Below are positions 25,928-34,464 of a DNA stretch of 53,005 nucleotides, in pieces; positions within the stretch are counted from its first letter, which is position 1, and each line of letters begins with the position of its first letter. Position numbers and translations under genes: made by a program. The stretch lies in the NCBI GenBank assembly GCA_029556545.1, contig JAKQEQ010000112.1, positions 1 to 53,005 on the forward strand. The letters are read 5' to 3'. Source of the stretch: Candidatus Hydrogenedentota bacterium (GTDB taxonomy: Bacteria; Hydrogenedentota; Hydrogenedentia; Hydrogenedentales; JAGMZX01). The notes under the pieces were generated by a model, which was not told the DNA's origin, searched no databases, and saw only the letters and a program-made list of their open reading frames with translations.

Positions 25928-27082
25928 GTGGAAACAGTCAACGTACTCGTAGTCGATGACGAACTCGGCATCCGGGCCGCGGTGAGCCGGGTGTTGCGCG
26001 GTTTCACCGTAGCCGTGCCGGATTTCGAACTCGAGGTCGGATTCGATGTTAGCGAGGCCGAATCCGGCGAACAGGCGCTCGACATCATCCAGGCCACCCC
26101 TCCGCAAATTCTCCTGCTCGACAACAAACTGCCGGGCATCAGCGGCATGGAGGTGTTGGAACAGGTTGCCCCGCTGGGCCTGGACATGCACATCGTCATT
26201 ATCACGGCTTATGCGTCCATCGAGACGGCCGTTCGCGCCACAAAACAGGGCGCTTTTGACTTCCTGCCGAAACCGTTCACGCCCACGGACCTCAAGAGCA
26301 CGGTACGCAAGACGACCAAGCACCTTGTCGTCACGCGCCACGCGAAAGCGCTTGCGGCCGAAAAACGCCGGCTGCGCTTCCAGTTCATTTCCGTGCTCGC
26401 CCACGAACTCAAAGCGCCGCTGAACGCCGTCGAGGGGTATCTGAATATTCTGCGCGACCCCGGGCTGGTAAAGGATGAGCGGGTTCATCACGAGTTTATC
26501 GAGCGGTGTCTTGTGCGCACAGGATTCATGCGCAAGATGATCGTCGACCTGCTCGACCTGACGCGCATCGAATCCGGCGAGCGTCCCCGGGAGATTCAGG
26601 ACTGTGATCTCGTGCACGCGGCCCGGGCTGCCTTGGACACGGCGGCACCCGACGCGCGTGAGCGCGGCATCGTGTTGGCGCTTCACGCGGACGGGCCCAT
26701 CCCGTTGCGGGCGGACCCCGCCGAACTCGCCATCATGCTCAATAACCTGGTTTCGAACGCCGTCAAATACAATCGTGACCAAGGCCGCGTCGATGTGACA
26801 TTGCGCCGCCGCAATGGCGAAGCGGTAATCGCCGTATCGGACACGGGCATCGGATTAACCAAGGACGAGGCGGCCAAACTGTTCAACGATTTCGTGCGCA
26901 TCAAGAACGAAAAGACCGCGAACATCCTTGGCAGCGGGCTCGGCCTGTCCACCGTAAAGAAGTTGGCCCTCCTATATGGCGGCGACATCAAGGTCGCTAG
27001 CGATCCCGACAAGGGCAGTACGTTCACCCTCACCGTCCGCGACGCCGACGCGGCGTCCGCACAGACCGCCGCAGACCGGTAG
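25928..27082 (+). CDS. Receiver-histidine kinase hybrid (REC first)
   Basis: 384 aa from a GTG at 25928. Residues 5-125 are a receiver domain: NVLVVDDELG, phosphoacceptor D65 in LLLDNKLPG, IITAYAS and the K in LPKPF. A histidine kinase follows directly: H159 in SVLAHELKAPLNAVEGYL, LDLTRIESGE, MLNNLVSNAVKYN, DTGIGL and GSGLGLSTVKKL. The receiver has a longer beta2 region than usual (FTVAVPDFELEVGFDVSE). With the receiver at the N-terminus, this protein can take a phosphate from another kinase and then signal on. It begins 57 nt after the hydrogenase-like kinase, so the two probably form one pathway. No DNA-binding output is encoded nearby. Confidence 0.9.
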   Translation: METVNVLVVDDELGIRAAVSRVLRGFTVAVPDFELEVGFDVSEAESGEQALDIIQATPPQILLLDNKLPGISGMEVLEQVAPLGLDMHIVIITAYASIETAVRATKQGAFDFLPKPFTPTDLKSTVRKTTKHLVVTRHAKALAAEKRRLRFQFISVLAHELKAPLNAVEGYLNILRDPGLVKDERVHHEFIERCLVRTGFMRKMIVDLLDLTRIESGERPREIQDCDLVHAARAALDTAAPDARERGIVLALHADGPIPLRADPAELAIMLNNLVSNAVKYNRDQGRVDVTLRRRNGEAVIAVSDTGIGLTKDEAAKLFNDFVRIKNEKTANILGSGLGLSTVKKLALLYGGDIKVASDPDKGSTFTLTVRDADAASAQTAADR

Positions 27083-27145
27083 ACATCAAGATTCTCCTAT
27101 CCTGTAGAACCCATCTCCCCCGTTTCGCATCCCCGCCGGACCATT

Positions 27146-27154
27146 TGCTATACT
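27146..27154 (+). promoter_or_regulatory. Extended -10 promoter upstream of greA
   Basis: TGC followed by TATACT, about 120 nt before the greA start at 27278. No recognisable -35. A GCCGACGG/CCGTCGGC hairpin (27194-27222) lies in the leader. Confidence 0.5.
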
Positions 27155-27193
27155 TGGATCCTGGTCGGCGCACGCGCGTCGGGCACAGGTCGG

Positions 27194-27222
27194 GCCGACG
27201 GTGACTTCAGGCCGCCGTCGGC
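27194..27222 (+). other. Hairpin in the greA leader
   Basis: GCCGACGG and CCGTCGGC pair over 8 bp around a 13-nt loop. No T-run follows, so it is not a typical terminator. It could stop read-through weakly or shape the leader. Confidence 0.45.
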
Positions 27223-27277
27223 GTTGGTTTATCAGGCGGCCACAACTCTCCGTGGCCGGCGCACGGAACAGTCATTG

Positions 27278-27745
27278 ATGCAGAAACTGTATATATCCCG
27301 CGAGGGTCTGGCAAAAATGAAGGCCGAACTCACGGTCCTGAACGAGCGGCGCATGAAGGTCGCCGTCGCCATCGAGCATGCGCGGTCCCTCGGCGACTTG
27401 AGCGAAAACGCGGAATACCATTCGGCGAAAGAGGAACAGGCGCTGATCCACGCGAAGATCAAGGACCTCGAAGACAAGGTCACGCGCGCGACATTGATCG
27501 ATGACCTGGATATCGACACCAGCAGGGCGTACCAAGGCGCGACGGTGCGGGTGCGAAACGGGAAAACAGGCCAGGAAATCACGTACCGCTTGGTAAGCCC
27601 GCCGGAGGCGGACCTCGCCGCCGGCAAGATTTCCGTGCAGTCGCCCGTCGGGAAAGCACTGCTTGGAAAAGGGCCCGGAGAAGCCGCGACGGCGAAGGTC
27701 CCGGCGGGCGATCTGACGCTCGAGATTCTCGAGATTTCTTACTGA
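27278..27745 (+). CDS. greA: Transcription elongation factor GreA
   Basis: 155 aa, close to the usual 158. Starts at the ATG at 27278 with only a weak upstream site. The N-terminal coiled coil begins KLYISREGLAKMKAELTVLN and contains RSLGDLSENAEYHSAKEEQA, the conserved tip motif with the D and E that cleave backtracked RNA in RNA polymerase. The C-terminal domain includes TVRVRNGKTGQEITYRLVSP, GKISVQSPVGKALLGKGPGE and LEILEISY, all standard for GreA. It frees stalled transcription complexes by stimulating RNA cleavage. It precedes carB on the same strand with a repeat element between them. Confidence 0.97.
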   Translation: MQKLYISREGLAKMKAELTVLNERRMKVAVAIEHARSLGDLSENAEYHSAKEEQALIHAKIKDLEDKVTRATLIDDLDIDTSRAYQGATVRVRNGKTGQEITYRLVSPPEADLAAGKISVQSPVGKALLGKGPGEAATAKVPAGDLTLEILEISY

Positions 27746-27750
27746 ACCGT

Positions 27751-27804
27751 TGTGGCGTGGGTATCGTGCCCATGACCGTCCACGGGCGGGATGCCCGTGC
27801 CACG
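27751..27804. repeat. REP-like palindromic element between greA and carB
   Basis: Contains cacgggc-gggat-gcccgtg (27781-27799), the same design and core as the last palindrome of the element at 12533-12664. A related, less perfect half (gtgggtatcgtgccca) lies upstream of it. It ends about 8 nt before the carB start codon. Confidence 0.8.
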
Positions 27805-27811
27805 GGGTCTT

Positions 27812-30800
27812 ATGCCCAAACGTACTGATATCAAGAAGATTCTGCTGATAGGCTCGGGGCCGATTGTCATCGGCCAGGCCTGCGAGTTCGACTATTCGGG
27901 GACGCAGGCGTGCAAGGCCCTGCGGGAAGAGGGGTACACCGTCGTTCTGGTCAACAGCAATCCCGCCACGATCATGACGGACCCCGAGACGGCGGAGCGC
28001 GTGTACATCGAGCCGCTGAACGCCGCGTTTCTCGAACGTATCATTGCGCGCGAGCGCCCGGACGCGCTGTTGCCGACGGTAGGCGGGCAGACGGGGCTCA
28101 ACCTGGCCGTCGAACTGGCGGAAAAGGGCATCCTGGACCGGTACGGCTGCGAGTTGATCGGGGCGAAGCTCGCGGCCATCAAGAAGGCGGAGGACCGCGG
28201 CTTGTTCAAGCAGGCCATGCTGGATTGCGGCCTCGACGTACCGCGCAGCGTAGTGGCGCACTCCCTCGAAGAGGCGATGCGCTTTGGCGCGGAGGTCAAT
28301 TACGCGGCGGTGATTCGTCCGGCGTTCACGCTCGGAGGTTCTGGCGCCGGGCTTGCCTTCAACATCGAGGAATTCACGCACGCGGTGCAACACGGCCTCG
28401 ACGCCAGCCCCATCCGGGAGGTGCTCATCGAGGAGTCCGCCCTCGGCTGGAAGGAATTCGAACTCGAGGTGATGCGGGACCACAACGACAACGTGGTCAT
28501 CATCTGCTCGATTGAGAATGTGGACCCGATGGGCGTTCACACCGGCGACAGCATCACGGTCGCCCCGGCGCAGACCCTGACGGATAAAGAGTATCAGGCG
28601 ATGCGCGACGCCTCGATTGCCATCATGCGCGAGATCGGCGTGGATACGGGCGGATCGAACGTGCAATTCGCGGTGCATCCCGAGACGGGCCGGATGGTAG
28701 TCATCGAAATGAACCCGCGCGTGTCGCGCAGTTCGGCTCTCGCGTCGAAGGCCACCGGCTTCCCGATCGCCAAGATCGCCGCGAAACTCGCCGTCGGATA
28801 CACACTCGACGAAATCCCGAACGATATTACGAAGGAGACGCCCGCTTCGTTCGAGCCGACCATCGACTACGTGGTCACGAAAATCCCCCGGTGGGCCTTC
28901 GAGAAGTTTCCCGGATCGGACCCGCTGCTCACGGTGCAGATGAAGAGCGTGGGCGAGACCATGAGCATCGGCCGCACGTTCAAGGAGTCGCTGCAAAAGG
29001 CGATTCGCGGCCTCGAGATAGGGCGCTTCGGCTTCGGCGGCGACGGCAAAGACAAGCCGCTGACCGATTTCCCGGAATCGCCGGAGGAAAAGGAGGCGTT
29101 GCTGCGCGCCATCCGCACGCCGAACCCCGCGCGGGTGCTTCAGATCGCCCAGGCATTCCGGCTCGGCGCGACGGTTCCCGAGATTGTCGAAGCAACGAAG
29201 ATGGACCCGTGGTTCGTGCGGCAGATGCGCGATATTGTCGTCGAGGAGGCGCGCCTGCGCGACGCGGCGCCGAACTGCGCCGCCACGCTTCTCCGCGCGA
29301 AGCGCTGCGGCTTCGCGGATGCCCAACTCGCGCGCTGGTGGGGCATGACGCCGGACGCGGTGCGCGCGCTGCGCAAGAAACACGGCGTCGTGCCGGGTTA
29401 TCGGCTGGTGGACACCTGCGCGGGCGAGTTCGAGGCGTTTACGCCTTATTATTACTCGACCTACGACTACGATGACGAGGTGCGCCGCTCGGACAAGCCG
29501 AAGATCATCATATTAGGCGGCGGACCGAACCGCATCGGGCAGGGCATCGAGTTCGACTATTGTTGCGTCCATGCGGCCTTCGCGCTCAAAGCAGACGGCT
29601 TCGAGACCGTTATGGTCAACTGCAACCCGGAGACGGTCTCGACCGACTACGACACATCGGACCGGCTGTTCTTCGAGCCCGTCACGTTCGAAGACGTGAT
29701 GAACATCGTCGAGCACGTGAAGCCGGCGGGCGTCATTGTCCAATTCGGCGGCCAGACGCCGCTCAACCTCGCGCAGGCGCTCAAAGACGCGGGCGCACCC
29801 ATCATCGGCACCTCCCCCGAGAGCATCGCGCGGGCGGAGGACCGCAAGCTGTTCCGCGAGGTGGTCGAGAAATTGGACTTGCTCCAGCCCGACAACGACA
29901 CGGCCACCTCGGTCGAAGAGGCGCTTGCGATCGCCGAGCGCATCGGTTACCCCGTCGTTGTGCGGCCCTCGTTCGTACTGGGCGGGCGCGCGATGGAAAT
30001 TGTGTACGACGCGGACTCGCTCGAACGCTACATGACCTACGCGGTCGAGGCATCCCCCGAGCACCCCATACTGATCGACAAGTTCCTGGAACGGGCCATC
30101 GAGCTTGACGTGGACGCCATCGCAGACGGCGAGACGGTGATCGTGGCCGGAATCATGCAGCATATCGAGGAAGCCGGCGTCCACTCCGGCGACAGCGCGT
30201 GCATCCTGCCGCCCTACGATCTTGACGCGGACCTTCTCGAACGGGTGCGCGAGCAGACCCGCGCGTTGGCCCGCGAACTCCGCGTGGTAGGACTGATGAA
30301 CATTCAGTACGCGGTGCGCGACGAGGAAATCTTCCTGCTCGAGGTCAACCCGCGCGCCTCGCGGACCATCCCGTTCGTGAGCAAGGCGGTCGGCGTGCCG
30401 CTCGCGAAGCTCGCCGCGCGCGTGATGGCGGGAAAGACGCTGCGTGAACTCGGCCTGACCCGGGACCCGTGGCCGAACTACACGTGCGCCAAGGAGGTCG
30501 TCCTGCCGTTCATCAAGTTTCCCGGCGTGGATATTCTTCTCGGACCCGAAATGCGCAGCACGGGCGAAGTCATGGGCATCGACCGCAACATGGGCCTCGC
30601 TTACGCCAAGAGCCAGACGGCCGCGGGCAACACCGTTCCCCTGAGCGGCGCGGTATTCCTCAGCCTGAACCGGCGGGACCAGCAAACCATGGGAACCCTT
30701 GCCCAGGACCTGGTTCAACTGGGCTTCAAGATCATCGCAACGGAGGGCACGGCGGAGACCTTGCGAGACCAGGGAATCGAGGTCGAGGTCATCCCGAAGG

Positions 30801-31045
30801 TCGGCGAAGGGCGCCCCAACGCCGTGGACCGTATCATCAACGGCGACATCCACTGGATAATCAACACGCCGCTGGGCGCGGCCTCGAAGACGGACGAACG
30901 CGCCATTCGGCGCACCGCCCTCGAACGCGGCGTGCCGACCATGACCACCCTCGCCGCCGCCGTCGCCGCCGTCAGCGCCATCCGCGCCATGAAACAGAGC
31001 GACCTCCACATCCTCACGCTTCAGGAGTACCACGCCGGACTGTGA
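27812..31045 (+). CDS. carB: Carbamoyl-phosphate synthase large chain
   Basis: 1077 aa, the full length of CarB. The ATG at 27812 starts [20 protein letters not shown]. Two homologous ATP-grasp halves are present, each opening with a dinucleotide-type loop ([40 protein letters not shown]), with a conserved EFELEVMRD region, [19 protein letters not shown] in the second half, and a C-terminal MGS-like regulatory domain ([27 protein letters not shown]). It makes carbamoyl phosphate from bicarbonate, ATP and ammonia for arginine and pyrimidine synthesis. Its glutaminase partner carA is not in the window, so the pair is split or carA lies elsewhere. Confidence 0.98.
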   Translation: MPKRTDIKKILLIGSGPIVIGQACEFDYSGTQACKALREEGYTVVLVNSNPATIMTDPETAERVYIEPLNAAFLERIIARERPDALLPTVGGQTGLNLAVELAEKGILDRYGCELIGAKLAAIKKAEDRGLFKQAMLDCGLDVPRSVVAHSLEEAMRFGAEVNYAAVIRPAFTLGGSGAGLAFNIEEFTHAVQHGLDASPIREVLIEESALGWKEFELEVMRDHNDNVVIICSIENVDPMGVHTGDSITVAPAQTLTDKEYQAMRDASIAIMREIGVDTGGSNVQFAVHPETGRMVVIEMNPRVSRSSALASKATGFPIAKIAAKLAVGYTLDEIPNDITKETPASFEPTIDYVVTKIPRWAFEKFPGSDPLLTVQMKSVGETMSIGRTFKESLQKAIRGLEIGRFGFGGDGKDKPLTDFPESPEEKEALLRAIRTPNPARVLQIAQAFRLGATVPEIVEATKMDPWFVRQMRDIVVEEARLRDAAPNCAATLLRAKRCGFADAQLARWWGMTPDAVRALRKKHGVVPGYRLVDTCAGEFEAFTPYYYSTYDYDDEVRRSDKPKIIILGGGPNRIGQGIEFDYCCVHAAFALKADGFETVMVNCNPETVSTDYDTSDRLFFEPVTFEDVMNIVEHVKPAGVIVQFGGQTPLNLAQALKDAGAPIIGTSPESIARAEDRKLFREVVEKLDLLQPDNDTATSVEEALAIAERIGYPVVVRPSFVLGGRAMEIVYDADSLERYMTYAVEASPEHPILIDKFLERAIELDVDAIADGETVIVAGIMQHIEEAGVHSGDSACILPPYDLDADLLERVREQTRALARELRVVGLMNIQYAVRDEEIFLLEVNPRASRTIPFVSKAVGVPLAKLAARVMAGKTLRELGLTRDPWPNYTCAKEVVLPFIKFPGVDILLGPEMRSTGEVMGIDRNMGLAYAKSQTAAGNTVPLSGAVFLSLNRRDQQTMGTLAQDLVQLGFKIIATEGTAETLRDQGIEVEVIPKVGEGRPNAVDRIINGDIHWIINTPLGAASKTDERAIRRTALERGVPTMTTLAAAVAAVSAIRAMKQSDLHILTLQEYHAGL

Positions 31046-31087
31046 ACGCCTGCCGCCGCGTAAGGGACTGGCGCAAGCGAGCACGCG

Positions 31088-31222
31088 CTTCGCGTGCGAG
31101 ACGTGCCTGTCCCCGATCCAACATCCCCCCACTTTCGGGTACGTCTCGCCCTCCTTCGCCAAGGCTTCGGAGGACAGGCTCGAAGACTCGCTCGCGTGTG
31201 CCAGTCCCCGAACAACCGTTAC
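31088..31222. repeat. Dispersed repeat with 'tgcctgtcccc / tgccagtcccc' modules
   Basis: agacgtgcctgtccccgatc at 31100-31119 recurs as its reverse complement at about 52777-52798, and tgtgccagtccccgaac near 31198 matches the tgtgccagtccccat copies at 52734 and 52813. The rest of the carB-acyltransferase gap holds no gene. Confidence 0.65.
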
Positions 31223-31294
31223 GTGAAACGAATGCGCGCGGCGGCGGTAAGTGTGGCGGAGTTTCCCTCAAGCGCGCGGCGAGGCAATAGCACA

Positions 31295-32593
31295 ATGGGT
31301 TTATCCAGCCATCAACTGGAACAGGGTCGGGGTCCGCGGCCGCCCTGGTGGGGCGGTGCGGCCAGGACGCTGTACATGGGCTGGAGCCGGATTGCGTCGC
31401 GGTGTTGTGTGCGGTTGCATGTGGCTGGTCTCGAAAACCTTGAGAATGCGCCCGGTCTCGTCGTGACGGTGTGCCACAGGAGCGACCTCGACGGCGTGAT
31501 TATCCCGCCCGTCTTCCATCGGCATTGCCGCGGGACGGGGCCTGTGGGCCGGTGCGCATTCGTCAGCGGGGAGCACGTCTTTCAACGGGGTTTCATGGCG
31601 GGTTACGTGCTGCCCCGACCGCGCTGGCTACATCCGCTGCTCTTTCGCGTGAGTGTGTCGGGGGTCGTGCGCGCCTTTCGCTTCTATCCGATCCCGATGG
31701 CGAAGCGGCGGTTTCTGGCCGCGCACCTGAATGATCTCCTCACCGCCGCGGGCGATCTCCCCCTACGCGACGTTCTTGCCGACTCGCCCGAGGCGGTTTT
31801 TCCCGGTGCTCCGGACGGCGCAACCATCCGCGCCGTCTATCGTTCCCGTTACGCGAAGGAACTTTTCACGCTGCACGATCCCGACGCCTTCCGCCCTGAA
31901 GTCGCGGCATTGCTCGACACGCGCCAACGCGACGCCATTCGGGAGTCCCTTGACGTGTTCGCGCGCGTTCTCGACGATGGCGATGCGCTGTTCATCGCTC
32001 CGGAAGGGGCGCTTTCCCCCGATGGGCGCATTGGCCGCATCAAGTCGGGACTGCGGCAAATCGTCGGGCGCGCCTCCCGCGCGACGACGCTGCTGCCGGT
32101 CTGTGTCACCTATGACTTCATGACGACGGGCCGCCCGGCGGCGTACCTGCGCATCGGACCGCCGATTCGGGACGCCAGGACGTGGCCGGACGAAGAGTGG
32201 CCGCATCGCGTCCGGCGTCTCCTCGCGCGCGAGACGACGGTCACGTTCAGCCAACTCGCGGGACAATACGTCCTGGAACAGACGGAGGCACATGACGGCC
32301 CGCTCGACATGGCCGCCATGAAGGCGGCGTTGACGCGCCGCGCCGCAAATTGCGCCGCTCACGGGCTGCACGTTGCGGAAGCGCTGCTGCAAGGTCCGGC
32401 GTTCGAGCGCCGGTGGGCGCGTTTCCTGGGCTACTGCCGCCGACACGCCCTCCGCGAAGTCGGCAACGGGGTGCTTGCGATCAACAATCCGCGCACGACG
32501 CCCGCGCGGCATGCGGTCCACGCGCGCGTCTCCCCCTGGGTCTACGCCGCGAACGAATTGAACGAAGCTCTCGAAGCGCACAAATCAGCCTGA
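31295..32593 (+). CDS. PlsC-like lysophospholipid acyltransferase domain protein
   Basis: 432 aa from the ATG at 31295 (GAGG about 11 nt upstream). The longer frame upstream runs through a repeat and is rejected. An amphipathic start is followed by the acyltransferase motif HRSDLD (H-x4-D) in VVTVCHRSDLDGVIIPPVF. Further on come ALFIAPEGALSPDGRIGRIK, the family's glycerol-3-phosphate or glycerolipid contact region (EGxxS-like, here EGALS), and TTLLPVCVTYDFMTTGRPA. The 430-residue length exceeds that of a minimal PlsC, with an extra C-terminal helical region of unknown role. It should acylate a lysophospholipid or a related lipid at the inner membrane. It stands alone after carB. Confidence 0.85.
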   Translation: MGLSSHQLEQGRGPRPPWWGGAARTLYMGWSRIASRCCVRLHVAGLENLENAPGLVVTVCHRSDLDGVIIPPVFHRHCRGTGPVGRCAFVSGEHVFQRGFMAGYVLPRPRWLHPLLFRVSVSGVVRAFRFYPIPMAKRRFLAAHLNDLLTAAGDLPLRDVLADSPEAVFPGAPDGATIRAVYRSRYAKELFTLHDPDAFRPEVAALLDTRQRDAIRESLDVFARVLDDGDALFIAPEGALSPDGRIGRIKSGLRQIVGRASRATTLLPVCVTYDFMTTGRPAAYLRIGPPIRDARTWPDEEWPHRVRRLLARETTVTFSQLAGQYVLEQTEAHDGPLDMAAMKAALTRRAANCAAHGLHVAEALLQGPAFERRWARFLGYCRRHALREVGNGVLAINNPRTTPARHAVHARVSPWVYAANELNEALEAHKSA

Positions 32594-32641
32594 CGCGGTT
32601 CCCATGCCTTGTCACAGGCGCAAGTTACAGCGGAACGTTCG

Positions 32642-34204
32642 TCAGGGGACGGCGACGGCTGCGCGGGGCCGGGCGGCGGCCTCGACGGCGGTCGCATAGG
32701 CGTGGAGGTCCGCCGTCGCGGCCCGCGCATTCGGATTGGCGACAACGTTCCCTTCCGATTCGGCGAGACGCCCGGCAAGGACCTCAAGCGCGTCGAGAAC
32801 ATTGAACGCGCACGGAGTGGCCTCGGGGAGCGCGGCGTTGGCATCGCGCTTTTCGAGGAACGGCGCGAGCCGCCTCTTCCACTCCTCGGCGGTCAGGGCG
32901 ACGGTGTACGAGCGGGCCGGTTCGAGGGTCGTATCGCGCACCACCGCCGGCTCATTGCGTTGGATACGGAAGACGGCCGCGAAACCGTCCCACGAGGGCC
33001 TATCCATTCCGGCGACGTATTCTCCAAGGTACGCGAGCAGGTCCTCACCCGCGACCGAGACGGTCACCACGTCGAGCGCCCAGGGCGCGCAGGCGCGGAA
33101 CAGCGCATTGACATCGATTGGTCCTTCGGGCAGCCCGTTGCGGACTACGCGGTCCGTCATGCAGAGGCCCGCCTCGGCCTGGGCCTCTTCCCGCAACGCG
33201 GCCGCTATGAGGAACCCGACGCTGCCCGGCCCCACTTCCTTGCTCGCGTACGCGACCTCGCGCGACGCCTCGGGGCAGACTTCCTGTTCGCGGTCGCGCA
33301 CCCACGCCAGAAAATCCTCATCGACGGGGATTTCTAGATGACTCATGGACACGAGTTTTCCCGCATACTCGATGATGTTCCGCCCGTCGAGATCAACGGT
33401 CACTTCCAATTGCCCGACATAGCGGGCGTTGCAGCCCGCCTGGACGATGACGCCTCCCGTGCCTTCGACCCGCCGCGGAGCATGAAGGACTTGGTGCGTA
33501 TGTCCCGAGACGAAGACGTCCACGTCCGGCGCGACGGCCGATAATTCGAGGCATTCGGCGACGCCCTCGTGGACCACTGCGACAACGAGGTGCGTTTCCG
33601 GAGCCAGGCGCGCCGCTTCCGCGGCCAACGCCTTCTTACTGAACGCGAAGTCCGGGATTTCCGCCCGCTTCGACTCGCGCGTCAGGCCAATAACGCCCAC
33701 CTTCACGCCGCCCACGTCGAAGACCCGCGAGGCCGGGTAACGCGGCGCGCCGTCGTCGCGGAGCAGGTTGGCGCAAAGAAATGGCGCACCCAACAAGTCG
33801 CGGCGGCGGTCCAGTTCCGCCAAGTCCCCCTTTACGTCGTGGTTTCCCGGCACGGCGGCGTCATAGCCGATGCGTCGCATGGCCTCGTACATGATGCTCC
33901 CCCCCGTCGCGTACGAGACCATATCGCCCTTTTCGAGCACGTCGCCTGCGTCAAGCACCAGCACATCCGGGCGCTGAGCCCGGAGCGCGGCCACGTAGCC
34001 GGCCACGTACGGCAGGCCGCCCTCGCCGTTGTATCCCGGCCTGATGTGATCGTGCAGGTCGTTGGTATGCACGATGCAGACTGTACCGGTGGCCGCGAAG
34101 ACCGCCGTGGTCAGGAGCAGCGCGAGCAGGCATCCGAGAAACGCCTTGTGATTGAGCATGCGGGCGTCAGGATTGGTCAGACTCTCCGGGAGGCGCTTGA
34201 ACAC
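32642..34204 (-). CDS. Secreted 5'-nucleotidase-like metallophosphoesterase (UshA/YfkN family)
   Basis: 520 aa from a GTG at 34204, chosen because AAAGGA lies 7 nt upstream. An ATG at 34159 is an alternative that gives a shorter signal peptide. The signal sequence is LGCLLALLLTTAVFA. The N-terminal metallophosphoesterase domain has every metal motif: HTNDLHDH, DAGDVLEKG, GNHDVKGD, AVVHEGV and SGHTHQVLH. The C-terminal 5'-nucleotidase domain follows (VGFLIAAALREEAQAEAGLC, PIDVNALFRACAPWALDVVT, YTVALTAEEWKRR). These enzymes hydrolyse nucleotides in the periplasm. Divergent from the Gfo/Idh/MocA gene, with a promoter at 34240-34268. Confidence 0.93.
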   Translation of the reverse strand: MFKRLPESLTNPDARMLNHKAFLGCLLALLLTTAVFAATGTVCIVHTNDLHDHIRPGYNGEGGLPYVAGYVAALRAQRPDVLVLDAGDVLEKGDMVSYATGGSIMYEAMRRIGYDAAVPGNHDVKGDLAELDRRRDLLGAPFLCANLLRDDGAPRYPASRVFDVGGVKVGVIGLTRESKRAEIPDFAFSKKALAAEAARLAPETHLVVAVVHEGVAECLELSAVAPDVDVFVSGHTHQVLHAPRRVEGTGGVIVQAGCNARYVGQLEVTVDLDGRNIIEYAGKLVSMSHLEIPVDEDFLAWVRDREQEVCPEASREVAYASKEVGPGSVGFLIAAALREEAQAEAGLCMTDRVVRNGLPEGPIDVNALFRACAPWALDVVTVSVAGEDLLAYLGEYVAGMDRPSWDGFAAVFRIQRNEPAVVRDTTLEPARSYTVALTAEEWKRRLAPFLEKRDANAALPEATPCAFNVLDALEVLAGRLAESEGNVVANPNARAATADLHAYATAVEAAARPRAAVAVP

Positions 34205-34239
34205 GAGTTGATCCTTTCGCAAGACCCGTTTCGCGGGCG

Positions 34240-34268
34240 AGGTTACCGGTTCAGACTATTGCGGTCAA
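34240..34268 (-). promoter_or_regulatory. Promoter of the 5'-nucleotidase-like gene
   Basis: On the minus strand TTGACC (34268-34263), 17 bp, TAACCT (34245-34240), about 35 nt before the GTG at 34204. The -35 is good and the -10 is weak. Confidence 0.5.
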
Positions 34269-34284
34269 GCTTGGGTGTCGCGTC

Positions 34285-34315
34285 TTGGGTATTCCGTTCT
34301 TTCTCAGGGTATAAT
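34285..34315 (+). promoter_or_regulatory. Promoter of the Gfo/Idh/MocA gene
   Basis: A perfect TATAAT (34310-34315), with TTGGGT (34285-34290) 19 bp upstream. The leader would be about 140 nt to the start codon at 34465. Confidence 0.5.
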
Positions 34316-34464
34316 CGAAACCCTGGCACGCCGGCGGCAGTCCTATAGTCGGCGGTTGTGTCTTGCACGTATTCGCGTGGCCATTGGGGGCGGCAGGCGG
34401 GTAATCACTTGCGAGCGCGCGAAACGCGGACCGAACCATCACACTCAAAGAAGGATGTAACATC

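Noticed and set aside
24458-26782. 774-codon open frame on the minus strand
   Set aside because: It is antisense to the hydrogenase-like kinase and receiver-kinase genes, which have clear domain matches. The translation is Arg/His/Val-rich with no recognisable domain, as expected for a GC-rich shadow frame.
27272-29383. 703-codon open frame on the minus strand
   Set aside because: It is antisense to greA and carB, both unmistakable. Composition is typical of a reverse-frame artefact.
29513-31162. 549-codon open frame on the minus strand
   Set aside because: It lies opposite the second half of carB and has no domain signal.
31094-31294. Upstream extension of the PlsC-like gene
   Set aside because: This part is a dispersed repeat that happens to be open. 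The ATG at 31295 gives a normal N-terminus.
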